Part shown: piece by piece, positions 1-6,913 of the stretch
How the letters are laid out: each line of letters opens with the position of its first letter
Numbering within the stretch: position 1 is the stretch's first letter
Assembly: GCA_965657135.1 (NCBI GenBank)
Contig: CBFHNF010000029.1
Location: 1-19,686, forward strand
Direction: 5' to 3'
DNA: 19,686 nucleotides
Source of the DNA: HIMB11 sp965657135
GTDB taxonomy: Bacteria > Pseudomonadota > Alphaproteobacteria > Rhodobacterales > Rhodobacteraceae
Program-made: the position numbers and the translations under genes
The notes under the pieces: generated by a model
The model's input: only the letters and a program-made list of their open reading frames with translations
Databases searched by the model: none
Told to the model about the DNA's origin: nothing

Positions 1-1075
1 AGAGCCAGAGGCACGTGTTGCCGCGGAAACATTTGCCACAACGAACCGCGTGGTGATCGGTGGCGAAGTTGGCCTGTCCGACAAAGAGAAATTATCAAGC
101 TATATGGGCCACATCGATGAGATCGCGCGCGCCTGCATCAAAGATATTGGGTACGAGCAAGATAAATTTCACCACGAAACCGTAGAGGTGACAAACCTGC
201 TGCACGAACAATCGGCGCATATCGCCCAAGGCGTTGATGCGGCAGATAACAAAGACGAAGGCGCAGGCGATCAGGGGATCATGTTTGGCTATGCCACCAA
301 TGAAACCGAAGAATTGATGCCAGCGCCCATTCAGTATTCGCACGCAATCCTACGTCGTTTGGCAGAGGTGCGCAAAGATGGGACAGAACCCACATTGGGC
401 CCGGATGCAAAATCCCAGCTGTCCGTGCGCTATGAAAACGGTAAGCCCGTTGGCGTGACATCCATCGTTTTGTCGACACAGCACTTGGATGCATCGATGA
501 CATCAGATGATGTGCGACAGGTTGTGGAACCCTACATCCGTGAAACCCTGCCCGAGGGATGGATTACTGCAGATACTGCATGGCATGTGAACCCGACTGG
601 AAAATTCGTGATTGGCGGACCAGATGGGGATGCGGGCCTAACAGGGCGCAAAATCATTGTGGACACATATGGCGGTGCAGCTCCCCATGGAGGTGGTGCG
701 TTTTCTGGGAAAGATCCGACAAAGGTTGACCGGTCCGCGGCCTATGCGGCGCGCTATTTGGCGAAAAATGTGGTGGCCGCAGGTTTGGCCGAGAAGTGCA
801 CGATCCAGCTGAGCTATGCGATTGGTGTTGCGCGTCCCTTGTCGATCTATGCAGATACATTTGGCACGGCTCAGGTCAGCGAAGAGCAGATCGAAAAAGC
901 CCTGTCACACTGTATGGACCTGACCCCACGCGGCATTCGTACGCACTTGTGCCTGAACAAACCCATTTATCAACGCACAGCGGCCTACGGCCACTTTGGC
1001 CGCGCGCCCGACGCGGACGGAGGTTTTAGCTGGGAGCGCACCGATTTGATCGAGGCGCTAAAAGCGGCCGTCTGA
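1..1075 (+). CDS. metK: S-adenosylmethionine synthetase, 5'-truncated by window edge
   Basis: MetK makes S-adenosylmethionine from methionine and ATP in the cytoplasm. The reading frame is open from base 2 to the TGA at 1073-1075, giving 357 visible residues; the family is usually about 385-395 residues, so roughly 30 N-terminal residues lie upstream of the window. The first visible residues (EPEARVAAETFATTNRVV) are typical of the end of the first MetK segment, so the GTG at 50 is not the start. Two signatures are seen: GAGDQG (the hexapeptide of the ATP-binding loop) near base 260, and GGGAFSGKDPTKVDRS (the phosphate-binding P-loop-like motif) near base 690. The protein ends with the usual FSWE..D segment. 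In Rhodobacterales metK is often preceded by a SAM-sensing riboswitch, but that region is outside this window. trmB follows 116 nt later. Confidence 0.97.
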   Translation, partial: EPEARVAAETFATTNRVVIGGEVGLSDKEKLSSYMGHIDEIARACIKDIGYEQDKFHHETVEVTNLLHEQSAHIAQGVDAADNKDEGAGDQGIMFGYATNETEELMPAPIQYSHAILRRLAEVRKDGTEPTLGPDAKSQLSVRYENGKPVGVTSIVLSTQHLDASMTSDDVRQVVEPYIRETLPEGWITADTAWHVNPTGKFVIGGPDGDAGLTGRKIIVDTYGGAAPHGGGAFSGKDPTKVDRSAAYAARYLAKNVVAAGLAEKCTIQLSYAIGVARPLSIYADTFGTAQVSEEQIEKALSHCMDLTPRGIRTHLCLNKPIYQRTAAYGHFGRAPDADGGFSWERTDLIEALKAAV

Positions 1076-1085
1076 TTCATGCGGA

Positions 1086-1107
1086 GGCGCGCCCTATCGG
1101 GTGCGCC
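1086..1107 (+). terminator. Hairpin after metK, probable terminator
   Basis: A 9-bp stem with one G-T wobble (GGCGCGCCC / GGGTGCGCC) and a TATC loop begins 11 nt after the metK stop. It is GC-rich and well placed to end metK transcription. There is no clear T run after it (ACTCTATCTCTC follows), so it may be a weak intrinsic terminator or a 3'-end stabiliser. Confidence 0.5.
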
Positions 1108-1191
1108 ACTCTATCTCTCGCCCTAATGCGACCTGCAACGGGCTCGCCTTCATGCTTGCAGCGGAAATTATAAACGATTACATCCCGCATC

Positions 1192-1911
1192 ATGGAAAAT
1201 TCACACCACCCCAGCGGATCCCCCTGGCGCAATTTCTATGGACGTTTTAAAGGGAAAACCCTGCGTTCTGCGCAGATTGAGGCGTTGGATCAAGATTTGG
1301 ATCGATTGAGTGTCCCAAACGTATCATGGGACGCAAACCCCAATCGTGATCAACTTCGGCTTTCAGATGTGTTTGAACAAAAAGACCTTTGGCTTGAGAT
1401 TGGCTTTGGTGGCGGTGAACATCTGGTGCATCAGGCCAGTTCTAATCCCGACGTTGCGATTATTGGATGCGAACCGTTTTTGAATGGCGTTGCAATGTTG
1501 CTGCAAAAATTGCGGGAAACCCCCTGTGATAACGTGCGTATCCACCCAGGCGATGCGCGGCATTTGTTTGATGTTTTACCCAAAGCATCAGTTTCCAAAG
1601 CTTTTTTGCTCTATCCTGATCCATGGCCAAAGAAACGCCATCATCGGCGTCGATTTGTGACCCAAGAACACCTGTTACCGCTATATGATGTCCTAAAGCC
1701 TGGAGCGATTTTGCGTGTGGCGACGGATATTCCTGATTACGTGCGTCAAACTCTGCAAGAAGTGCCAAAGGCTGGATTCCAATGGTTGGCTGAGAGGCCA
1801 GACGATTGGCGAAATCCGTGGCAAGATTGGATTTCGACACGCTATGAACAAAAGGCGTTTCGGGAAGGGCGTGGTGCACACTATTTGACGTTTCAGAAAC
1901 CTGACGCCTAG
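1192..1911 (+). CDS. trmB: tRNA (guanine-N7-)-methyltransferase
   Basis: TrmB methylates N7 of guanosine 46 in the variable loop of tRNA using SAM. The 239-residue product fits the family. A Rossmann-type SAM-binding loop LEIGFGGGEH lies at residues 68-77, the TrmB signature PDPWPKKRHHRRR at about 142-154, an acidic ATDIPDY segment near 183, and the C-terminal TRYEQKA motif typical of the family near 225. The N-terminal RNFYGR..GKTLR segment resembles Rhodobacterales homologues, supporting ATG 1192 as the start. No clear Shine-Dalgarno sequence precedes it, and a TATAAA at 1169-1174 suggests a short leader. It lies 116 nt after metK and 56 nt before aroA, in the same direction. That the enzyme uses the SAM made by its neighbour is known biochemistry; co-regulation is only inference. 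Confidence 0.95.
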   Translation: MENSHHPSGSPWRNFYGRFKGKTLRSAQIEALDQDLDRLSVPNVSWDANPNRDQLRLSDVFEQKDLWLEIGFGGGEHLVHQASSNPDVAIIGCEPFLNGVAMLLQKLRETPCDNVRIHPGDARHLFDVLPKASVSKAFLLYPDPWPKKRHHRRRFVTQEHLLPLYDVLKPGAILRVATDIPDYVRQTLQEVPKAGFQWLAERPDDWRNPWQDWISTRYEQKAFREGRGAHYLTFQKPDA

Positions 1912-1967
1912 ACCTTGGACTGTGTTTTCGCTAACAGGTTCATAAATTTAAAATAAGAGGACGCCAC

Positions 1968-3323
1968 ATGTCTGGACACGGTACGCCCATTCCAATGCAA
2001 GCAGGTCACGCAAACCCATTGAAGGGAACAGCAAATGTTCCTGGCGACAAGTCGATTTCGCATAGATCGCTGATGTTTGGAACAATGACCGTTGGAAAAA
2101 CAGAGATTTTTGGCCTGCTTGAGGGAGAGGACGTTTTGGACACGGCCAAGGCGATGCGTGCCTTTGGCGCTGGGGTCACGCAGCATGCCCCAGGGCATTG
2201 GACTGTACAGGGTGTTGGCGTTGGTGGATTAAGCGAACCTGATAACGTAATTGATTGCGGCAACTCTGGAACAGGCGTGCGTTTGATTATGGGTATGATG
2301 GCGACATGTCCTATCACGGCAACCTTTACAGGGGATGCAAGTTTGAACAAACGTCCCATGGCGCGGATCACCGATCCATTGGCCCTGTTTGGCACACAGA
2401 CTGTAGGACGTTCGGGAGGGCGTTTGCCGCTGACCATCGTGGGCGCACGCACACCCGTTCCTGTGGAATATCGTTTGCCTGTTGCATCGGCACAGGTGAA
2501 ATCAGCCGTCTTATTAGCGGGATTGAATGCGCCTGGCCAGACCGTTGTGATCGAACCAAAGGCGACACGCGATCATACGGAACGCATGTTGCGCGGCTTT
2601 GGCGCGGATCTGACGGTTGAAGACACAGACGAGGGACGCGTCATCACATTAACGGGACAGCCTGAATTAAAACCGCAGACAATTCATGTACCGCGCGATC
2701 CGTCTTCGGCGGCCTTTCCTGTTTGCGCTGCACTGATCACACCTGGTTCAGATGTATTGGTGCCAAACATTGGTCTGAATACAACGCGTTCTGGGTTATT
2801 TGTAACATTACAAGAAATGGGCGCGGACCTGACATTTGAGAATGAAAGAGAAGAGGGCGGTGAACCTGTTGCCGATTTGCGTGCCCGCTATTCTCCAAAT
2901 ATGATTGGGATCACGGTGCCTGAAACCCGTGCTGCCAGTATGATTGACGAATATCCGATCTTGTCTGTTGTCGCCGCAAACGCCACGGGTGTGACGCATA
3001 TGGGCGGGGTTCATGAGTTGCGTGTCAAAGAAAGCGACCGGATTGACGCCATGGCGCAAGGTCTGCGTGCAAATGGGATCACCGTCGATGAAGGCGAAGA
3101 TTGGTGGGCAGTAACGGGATTGGGTGCGGGCAACGTTCCAGGTGGTGCAGAATGCGCAACTTTCCTTGATCATCGCATCGCAATGTCATTCTTGATCTTG
3201 GGCTTTGCCTCTCGCTCAGCGGTGCGTGTGAATGACGGAGGCCCGATTGCGACCTCGTTCCCGATCTTTGAGGAATTGATGTCAGAATTGGGTGCAAATA
3301 TTGAACGGATCGGCGCAGGTTAA
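1968..3323 (+). CDS. aroA: 3-phosphoshikimate 1-carboxyvinyltransferase (EPSP synthase, class II type)
   Basis: AroA transfers the enolpyruvyl group of PEP to shikimate-3-phosphate, the sixth step of the shikimate pathway. The 451-residue product has PGDKSISHRSLMFG (residues about 25-38), a GNSGTG segment at 98-103, KRPMARI, SAQVKSAVLLAGLN, RDHTE, MIDEYPIL and ELRVKESDR in the family order. The overall pattern follows the class II EPSPS group, best known from Agrobacterium CP4. At the position of the CP4 Ala100 that confers glyphosate insensitivity this protein has Gly101. The start is well supported by AGAGGA at 1956-1961, six nt before the ATG. cmk begins 1 nt after its TAA stop (TAAtATG), so the two are almost certainly co-transcribed and translationally coupled. 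Confidence 0.97.
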   Translation: MSGHGTPIPMQAGHANPLKGTANVPGDKSISHRSLMFGTMTVGKTEIFGLLEGEDVLDTAKAMRAFGAGVTQHAPGHWTVQGVGVGGLSEPDNVIDCGNSGTGVRLIMGMMATCPITATFTGDASLNKRPMARITDPLALFGTQTVGRSGGRLPLTIVGARTPVPVEYRLPVASAQVKSAVLLAGLNAPGQTVVIEPKATRDHTERMLRGFGADLTVEDTDEGRVITLTGQPELKPQTIHVPRDPSSAAFPVCAALITPGSDVLVPNIGLNTTRSGLFVTLQEMGADLTFENEREEGGEPVADLRARYSPNMIGITVPETRAASMIDEYPILSVVAANATGVTHMGGVHELRVKESDRIDAMAQGLRANGITVDEGEDWWAVTGLGAGNVPGGAECATFLDHRIAMSFLILGFASRSAVRVNDGGPIATSFPIFEELMSELGANIERIGAG

Positions 3324-3324
3324 T

Positions 3325-3942
3325 ATGCGATTTCCGATTGCAATAGATGGCCCTGCTGCCGCTGGAAAAGGCACAATTGCGCGTGCAGTCGCCGCACATT
3401 TTAAGTGTCCTCACTTGGATACTGGGGTATTATATCGTGCAGTTGGCCGTAAGATGATGGATGGCCTTGATCCCGTCGTGGTAGCGCAATCCCTTGGTAA
3501 TGATGATTTGCTACGAGATGATTTGCGCAGGGCTGACGTGGCGCAGGCGGCATCAAAAGTTGCGATGATCCCCGAGGTTCGCGCAGCTCTGTTGGATTTT
3601 CAACGTGCGTTTGCAGCGCGCGCAGGGGGCGCCGTTTTGGATGGTCGTGATATTGGCACGGTGATTTGTCCTGATGCACCTGTGAAACTGTTTGTGACTG
3701 CTAGCGCAGAAGCGCGTGCCAAACGCCGCTATCATGAATTGATCGAACGGGGACACGATGCGTCATTAGAGCACGTGTTGTCCGACGTGAAAGAGCGCGA
3801 CGCACGCGACATGAACCGCACCGATGCCCCCCTTCGCCCTGCAGTAGATGCGCATCAGCTCGATACAACTGCATTAAGTATTGCCGAAGCGATTGCCCAG
3901 GCGATTGAAATTGTGACCAATAATTACAAAAAAGATACATAA
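3325..3942 (+). CDS. cmk: Cytidylate kinase
   Basis: Cmk phosphorylates CMP and dCMP to the diphosphates, recycling nucleotides from RNA and lipid metabolism. From ATG 3325 the product is 205 residues, a little shorter than the 220-230 of many homologues. The P-loop GPAAAGKGT is at residues 9-17, followed by HLDTGVLYRAVGR, the central LDGRDIGTV motif, and the arginine-rich RYHELIERG and KERDARDMNR segments of the CMP-binding and lid regions. An upstream in-frame ATG at 3292 would add 11 residues inside the aroA end, but family members begin at M-R-F-x-x-AIDGP, so 3325 is preferred. The start sits 1 nt after the aroA stop without a strong Shine-Dalgarno, consistent with coupling. The order aroA-cmk-rpsA is common in proteobacteria. 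Confidence 0.95.
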   Translation: MRFPIAIDGPAAAGKGTIARAVAAHFKCPHLDTGVLYRAVGRKMMDGLDPVVVAQSLGNDDLLRDDLRRADVAQAASKVAMIPEVRAALLDFQRAFAARAGGAVLDGRDIGTVICPDAPVKLFVTASAEARAKRRYHELIERGHDASLEHVLSDVKERDARDMNRTDAPLRPAVDAHQLDTTALSIAEAIAQAIEIVTNNYKKDT

Positions 3943-4020
3943 CGCATGATTGCGGACTGAGCCCTTATCATGGTGTGTTATCCAAGTGATCAATCCCGGT
4001 ATTTAATTCGACGAATTCCC

Positions 4021-4049
4021 TTGATCCTACCCAAAAACAAGGCTAAACG
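4021..4049 (+). promoter_or_regulatory. Candidate rpsA promoter
   Basis: TTGATC (4021-4026) and TAAACG (4044-4049) are 17 nt apart, in the cmk-rpsA intergenic region. If used, transcription would begin near 4056 and leave a leader of about 160 nt. The -10 is a partial match, and AT-rich alternatives exist further upstream (TATTTA near 4000). Confidence 0.3.
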
Positions 4050-4096
4050 GACGCGGTCAGAACGGTAATAACCGCAAGAACGTGAGAGTGATGAGC

Positions 4097-4122
4097 AGGG
4101 TCAGGCAATTACTGGCCCTTTT
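4097..4122 (+). promoter_or_regulatory. Terminator-like hairpin in rpsA leader
   Basis: AGGGTCAG (4097-4104) pairs with CTGGCCCT (4112-4119) through eight base pairs with one wobble around a seven-base loop, followed by T4120-T4122. It lies about 95 nt before the rpsA start, inside the presumed leader. It could be an attenuator, an autoregulatory S1-binding structure, or the terminator of cmk read-through. S1 autoregulates its own translation in E. coli; nothing here proves the same mechanism. Confidence 0.4.
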
Positions 4123-4147
4123 GCGTTTGGAAAAATCGATTTGACCA

Positions 4148-4210
4148 ATGAACCCTAAGACCAGAGGAGACAACCTCTTGGCCAGAACAAATGCTAGTAA
4201 AGGAAACTGA
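4148..4210 (+). CDS. Possible 20-codon upstream ORF in rpsA leader
   Basis: ATG 4148 opens a frame of 20 codons (MNPKTRGDNLLARTNASKGN) ending with TGA at 4208-4210, six nt before the rpsA ATG and in the same frame as rpsA. Its stop region overlaps the AAAGGA (4199-4204) that could serve as the rpsA ribosome-binding site. No good Shine-Dalgarno precedes ATG 4148, so translation is uncertain. A small hairpin (GAGG...CCTC with flanking pairs, about 4160-4182) lies within it. It may be a chance ORF or a coupling or regulatory peptide. Confidence 0.2.
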   Translation: MNPKTRGDNLLARTNASKGN

Positions 4211-4216
4211 GACCAC

Positions 4217-5896
4217 ATGGCTCAAAACACATCTATGGAAGAATTCGAAGCGTTATTGAATGAAAGCTTCGAAATGGACACACCCCAAGAGGGCACAGTT
4301 GTCAAAGGCAAAGTTATCGCAATCGAAGCGGGACAAGCCATTATCGACGTCGGCTATAAAATGGAAGGCCGCGTTGAATTAAAAGAATTCGCAAACCCAG
4401 GTGAAGCCCCAGAAGTTGCCGTTGGCGACGAAGTTGAGGTTTATTTGCGTGCAGCTGAGAACGCCAAAGGCGAAGCCGTTGTATCACGCGAAATGGCCCG
4501 CCGCGAAGAGGCATGGGATCGTCTGGAAAAAGCACACGCAAGCGAAGAGCGCGTCGATGGCGCAATCTTTGGCCGCGTCAAAGGCGGCTTTACTGTTGAT
4601 TTGGGCGGCGCTGTTGCGTTCTTACCTGGATCACAAGTTGATGTACGCCCTGTACGTGACGCTGGCCCGCTTATGAACATGAAGCAGCCGTTCCAGATTT
4701 TGAAAATGGACCGTCGCCGTGGCAACATCGTTGTGTCTCGTCGTGCAATCCTTGAAGAATCACGTGCAGAACAGCGCGCAGAAGTAGTCGGCAACTTGGC
4801 AGAAGGCCAAGACGTTGATGGTGTTGTTAAAAACATCACAGAATACGGTGCATTTGTTGATCTAGGTGGAGTTGACGGCCTATTGCACGTCACAGACATG
4901 GCATGGCGTCGTGTGAACCACCCATCTGAAATCCTGACAATTGGTGAAACAATCAAAGTGCAGGTAATCAAGATCAACAAAGAAACACATCGCATTTCAT
5001 TGGGTATGAAGCAGTTGCTAGAAGACCCATGGGAAATCGTTGCTGCGAAATACCCACTTGAGTCTGTACACAAAGGTATCGTGACAAACATCACAGATTA
5101 CGGTGCATTTGTTGAATTAGAAGCAGGTGTTGAAGGGTTGGTTCACGTGTCAGAAATGTCATGGACCAAGAAAAACGTACACCCAGGTAAAATCGTTTCC
5201 ACATCCCAAGAAGTTGAAGTCATGGTTTTGGAAATCGATGGCGTCAAACGTCGGGTCTCATTGGGTCTGAAACAGTGTCAGCGTAACCCATGGGAAGTGT
5301 TTGCTGAAGCCAACCCAGAAGGCAGCCAAGTTGAAGGTGAAGTTAAAAACATCACTGAATTTGGTCTATTCATTGGTTTGGACGGCGAAATCGACGGCAT
5401 GGTTCACCTATCAGACATCTCTTGGGATGAACGCGGTGAAGATGCCATCCAAAACTTCCGCAAAGGCGACGTGGTCCAAGCCGTGGTTTCCGAAGTGGAC
5501 GTCGAAAAGGAACGCATCAGCCTGTCAATCAAGGCATTGGGTGGCGATAAATTCGCAGAAGCAACTGGCGGTGTGAAGCGCGGTTCAGTTGTCACTGTTG
5601 CCGTAACTGCAATCGAAGATGGTGGCATCGAGGTTGAATACGAAGGAATGAAAACATTCATCCGTCGTTCTGACCTATCTCGCGATCGCGCCGAGCAGCG
5701 CCCAGAGCGTTTCTCAGTTGGTGACAAGATTGACGTTCGTGTCACAAACATCGACTCGAAAACACGCAAACTTGGCGTATCGATCAAGGCACGTGAAATC
5801 GCAGAAGAAAAAGAAGCAGTGGCACAGTATGGTTCATCAGACTCTGGTGCATCATTGGGTGACATTTTGGGCGCGGCACTTAAAACCGACGAATAA
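4217..5896 (+). CDS. rpsA: 30S ribosomal protein S1
   Basis: S1 binds mRNA at the 30S subunit and promotes initiation on structured or weakly Shine-Dalgarno-bearing messages. The 559-residue length is usual for alphaproteobacteria. Six S1 OB-fold repeats can be followed: about 25-90, 112-178, 197-265, 285-352, 371-439 and 455-525; the first two are divergent, and repeats 3-5 carry the classic NITEYGAFV...GLLHVTDM pattern. The acidic N-terminal tail (MEEFEALLNESFE) contacts S2/the ribosome in the family. Possible ribosome-binding sequences are AAAGGA 12 nt upstream and a weak TGAGA closer in. Codon use differs from neighbours: most threonines are ACA and prolines CCA, as expected of a very highly expressed gene. 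It follows cmk after 274 nt and ends in a strong terminator. Confidence 0.98.
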   Translation: MAQNTSMEEFEALLNESFEMDTPQEGTVVKGKVIAIEAGQAIIDVGYKMEGRVELKEFANPGEAPEVAVGDEVEVYLRAAENAKGEAVVSREMARREEAWDRLEKAHASEERVDGAIFGRVKGGFTVDLGGAVAFLPGSQVDVRPVRDAGPLMNMKQPFQILKMDRRRGNIVVSRRAILEESRAEQRAEVVGNLAEGQDVDGVVKNITEYGAFVDLGGVDGLLHVTDMAWRRVNHPSEILTIGETIKVQVIKINKETHRISLGMKQLLEDPWEIVAAKYPLESVHKGIVTNITDYGAFVELEAGVEGLVHVSEMSWTKKNVHPGKIVSTSQEVEVMVLEIDGVKRRVSLGLKQCQRNPWEVFAEANPEGSQVEGEVKNITEFGLFIGLDGEIDGMVHLSDISWDERGEDAIQNFRKGDVVQAVVSEVDVEKERISLSIKALGGDKFAEATGGVKRGSVVTVAVTAIEDGGIEVEYEGMKTFIRRSDLSRDRAEQRPERFSVGDKIDVRVTNIDSKTRKLGVSIKAREIAEEKEAVAQYGSSDSGASLGDILGAALKTDE

Positions 5897-5918
5897 TTCC
5901 AAAAACAGCTTCTGATGT

Positions 5919-5953
5919 AATACCCCCTGCTTTGCGCGGGGGGTATTTTTTTT
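5919..5953 (+). terminator. Intrinsic terminator of rpsA
   Basis: AATACCCCC (5919-5927) pairs with GGGGGTATT (5939-5947) as a perfect nine-base-pair stem around a short loop, and the strand continues with an uninterrupted T run to 5953. It starts 23 nt after the rpsA stop. This is the clearest intrinsic terminator in the first half of the window. Confidence 0.92.
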
Positions 5954-6069
5954 GTCGCACCATAACGTAGCGGCAATTCAAATGCATTTCATTAGGTATT
6001 TGCATGTGCGAAAATCGCTAAATTTATTGCCAATTTTTCACGATTTTAGATTTCGTATACGTTCGGAAA

Positions 6070-6237
6070 ATGATTCGCGGTGTGCGTCCGAGAGATTTCG
6101 ATTGGATCATGCTGGCGCAGAAAACATTGCTTTCAAAGGATGTTTTTTCGCTGCATTATTTTAATCTAGGCAAAAAATGGAAAATTCACGCTGAAAATTT
6201 CACAAAGTGTTTCTATGAACATGCAATATACTTATAG
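6070..6237 (+). CDS. Possible small ORF, 55 aa, unknown
   Basis: ATG 6070 opens a frame of 55 codons ending at TAG 6235-6237. The first 19 residues (MIRGVRPRDFDWIMLAQKT) resemble the start of GNAT-type acetyltransferases (MIR-x-ARP-x-D-x-x-x-I), but the rest (rich in K, F, H and N) does not continue that fold. A weak TCGGAAAA precedes the ATG. It may be a decayed gene fragment or a chance ORF, and its end overlaps the likely ihfB promoter. Confidence 0.17.
   Translation: MIRGVRPRDFDWIMLAQKTLLSKDVFSLHYFNLGKKWKIHAENFTKCFYEHAIYL
6227..6232 (+). promoter_or_regulatory. Candidate -10 box for ihfB
   Basis: TATACT is a five-of-six match to the sigma-70-type -10 consensus, 38 nt before the ihfB start. 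No convincing -35 hexamer is found at the expected spacing, so the call is tentative. Confidence 0.35.
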
Positions 6238-6270
6238 TAGTCGTACAACACTTGGAAGGATAACGTCGCC

Positions 6271-6558
6271 ATGATCCGTTCGGAATTGGTCCAGTTAATT
6301 GCAGATGAAAACCCACACTTGTTTCAGCGTGACGTTGAACGCATTGTAAATACCGTTTTTGATGAAATAACAAATGCGCTTGCCAAAGGTGACCGTGTTG
6401 AACTGCGGGGATTTGGTGCGTTTTCTGTCAAGAAGCGGGACGCACGTACCGGGCGCAACCCGCGTACTGGCGAATCCGTTGCAGTCGAAGCAAAGGCGGT
6501 GCCCTTCTTCAAAACGGGTAAGTTGCTGCGCGATCGCTTGAATGGTGCCGATACATAA
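6271..6558 (+). CDS. ihfB: Integration host factor subunit beta
   Basis: IHF-beta pairs with IHF-alpha to bind and sharply bend DNA in replication, recombination and transcription. The 95-residue product is of normal size. The HU/IHF fold is clear: N-terminal helices (SELVQLIADENPHL...VERIVNTVFDEI), the VELRGFGAFSVKKR strand, and the DNA-binding beta-arm GRNPRTGE at residues 61-68, whose Pro64 is the residue that intercalates DNA in IHF/HU proteins. The beta rather than alpha assignment follows MIRSELV...ADENPHL and the arm sequence. A good ribosome-binding site, GGAAGGA, lies 10 nt upstream. Its TAA stop overlaps the ATG of the next gene (TAATG), so it leads a transcription unit that runs into lapA and trpF. 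Confidence 0.96.
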   Translation: MIRSELVQLIADENPHLFQRDVERIVNTVFDEITNALAKGDRVELRGFGAFSVKKRDARTGRNPRTGESVAVEAKAVPFFKTGKLLRDRLNGADT

Positions 6559-6908
6559 TGCGATATTTGCGATATCTATTTTTGGGCAGTCTTGCCTTTG
6601 TCTTGGTTTTATTGGCCGTGGCTAATCGTGAAATGACAACACTGTCATTATTGCCAAGTGAACTCAGCGATATCGCGCCCCTGTCATTTTCGATCGATTT
6701 ACCCGTATTCTCGGTTTTCTTTTTGGGGATCTTTTTTGGGGTGGGTGTCGGGTTCGCGTGGGAATGGCTTCGCGAATACAAACTGCGCGCCGAAGCATCG
6801 CGCAATAGTCGCGCCCTACGCAAGGCTGAGCGTGAGCTTGCCAAATTAAAGGGTGAAAAGTACAAGGACCAAGACGATGTCCTAGCCCTGATCGAAGATC
6901 CTGCATAA
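6558..6908 (+). CDS. LapA-domain (DUF1049) inner-membrane protein
   Basis: This 116-residue protein has two hydrophobic membrane segments (about residues 5-22 and 49-68) joined by a short loop, then a charged cytoplasmic helix (about 72-103) rich in Arg, Lys, Glu and Ala that probably forms a coiled coil. This is the layout of LapA/DUF1049 proteins; in E. coli LapA works with LapB in controlling LpxC and lipopolysaccharide synthesis. Here no lapB is adjacent, although the ihfB-lapA-trpF order is frequent in alphaproteobacteria. The ATG overlaps the ihfB stop by one base, indicating coupled translation. The family assignment is good; a role in lipopolysaccharide control is only by analogy. Confidence 0.85.
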   Translation: MRYLRYLFLGSLAFVLVLLAVANREMTTLSLLPSELSDIAPLSFSIDLPVFSVFFLGIFFGVGVGFAWEWLREYKLRAEASRNSRALRKAERELAKLKGEKYKDQDDVLALIEDPA

Positions 6909-6913
6909 ATCGA

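Larger units (their letters stand above)
5954..6270. other. AT-rich intergenic region between rpsA and ihfB
   Basis: This 317-nt stretch has no confident gene. It holds a possible 55-codon ORF (6070-6237), an AT-rich stem-loop (AAAACAT 6121-6127 with ATGTTTT 6140-6146), a TATACT -10-like box at 6227-6232, and the ihfB ribosome-binding site GGAAGGA at 6254-6260. The segment about 6065-6120 is visibly richer in G+C than its flanks. A longer ORF starting at 5952 begins inside the rpsA terminator and is not believed. Confidence 0.6.

Noticed and set aside
1076..1191. SAM-II or SAM/SAH riboswitch before trmB
   Set aside because: A short AACGG-like stretch caught attention, but the rest of the motif cannot be fitted, and these elements normally precede metK, not trmB.
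3292..3324. Earlier in-frame ATG for cmk
   Set aside because: It would overlap aroA and add 11 residues absent from the family; ATG 3325 matches the conserved N-terminus.
4441..5094. 217-codon minus-strand ORF inside rpsA
   Set aside because: It lies wholly antisense to rpsA S1 domains, is rich in Ser, Arg and Thr, and matches no family I recognise; a shadow of biased codon use.
5952..6164. 70-codon ORF after rpsA
   Set aside because: It starts in the T run of the rpsA terminator, has no ribosome-binding site and no recognisable domain.
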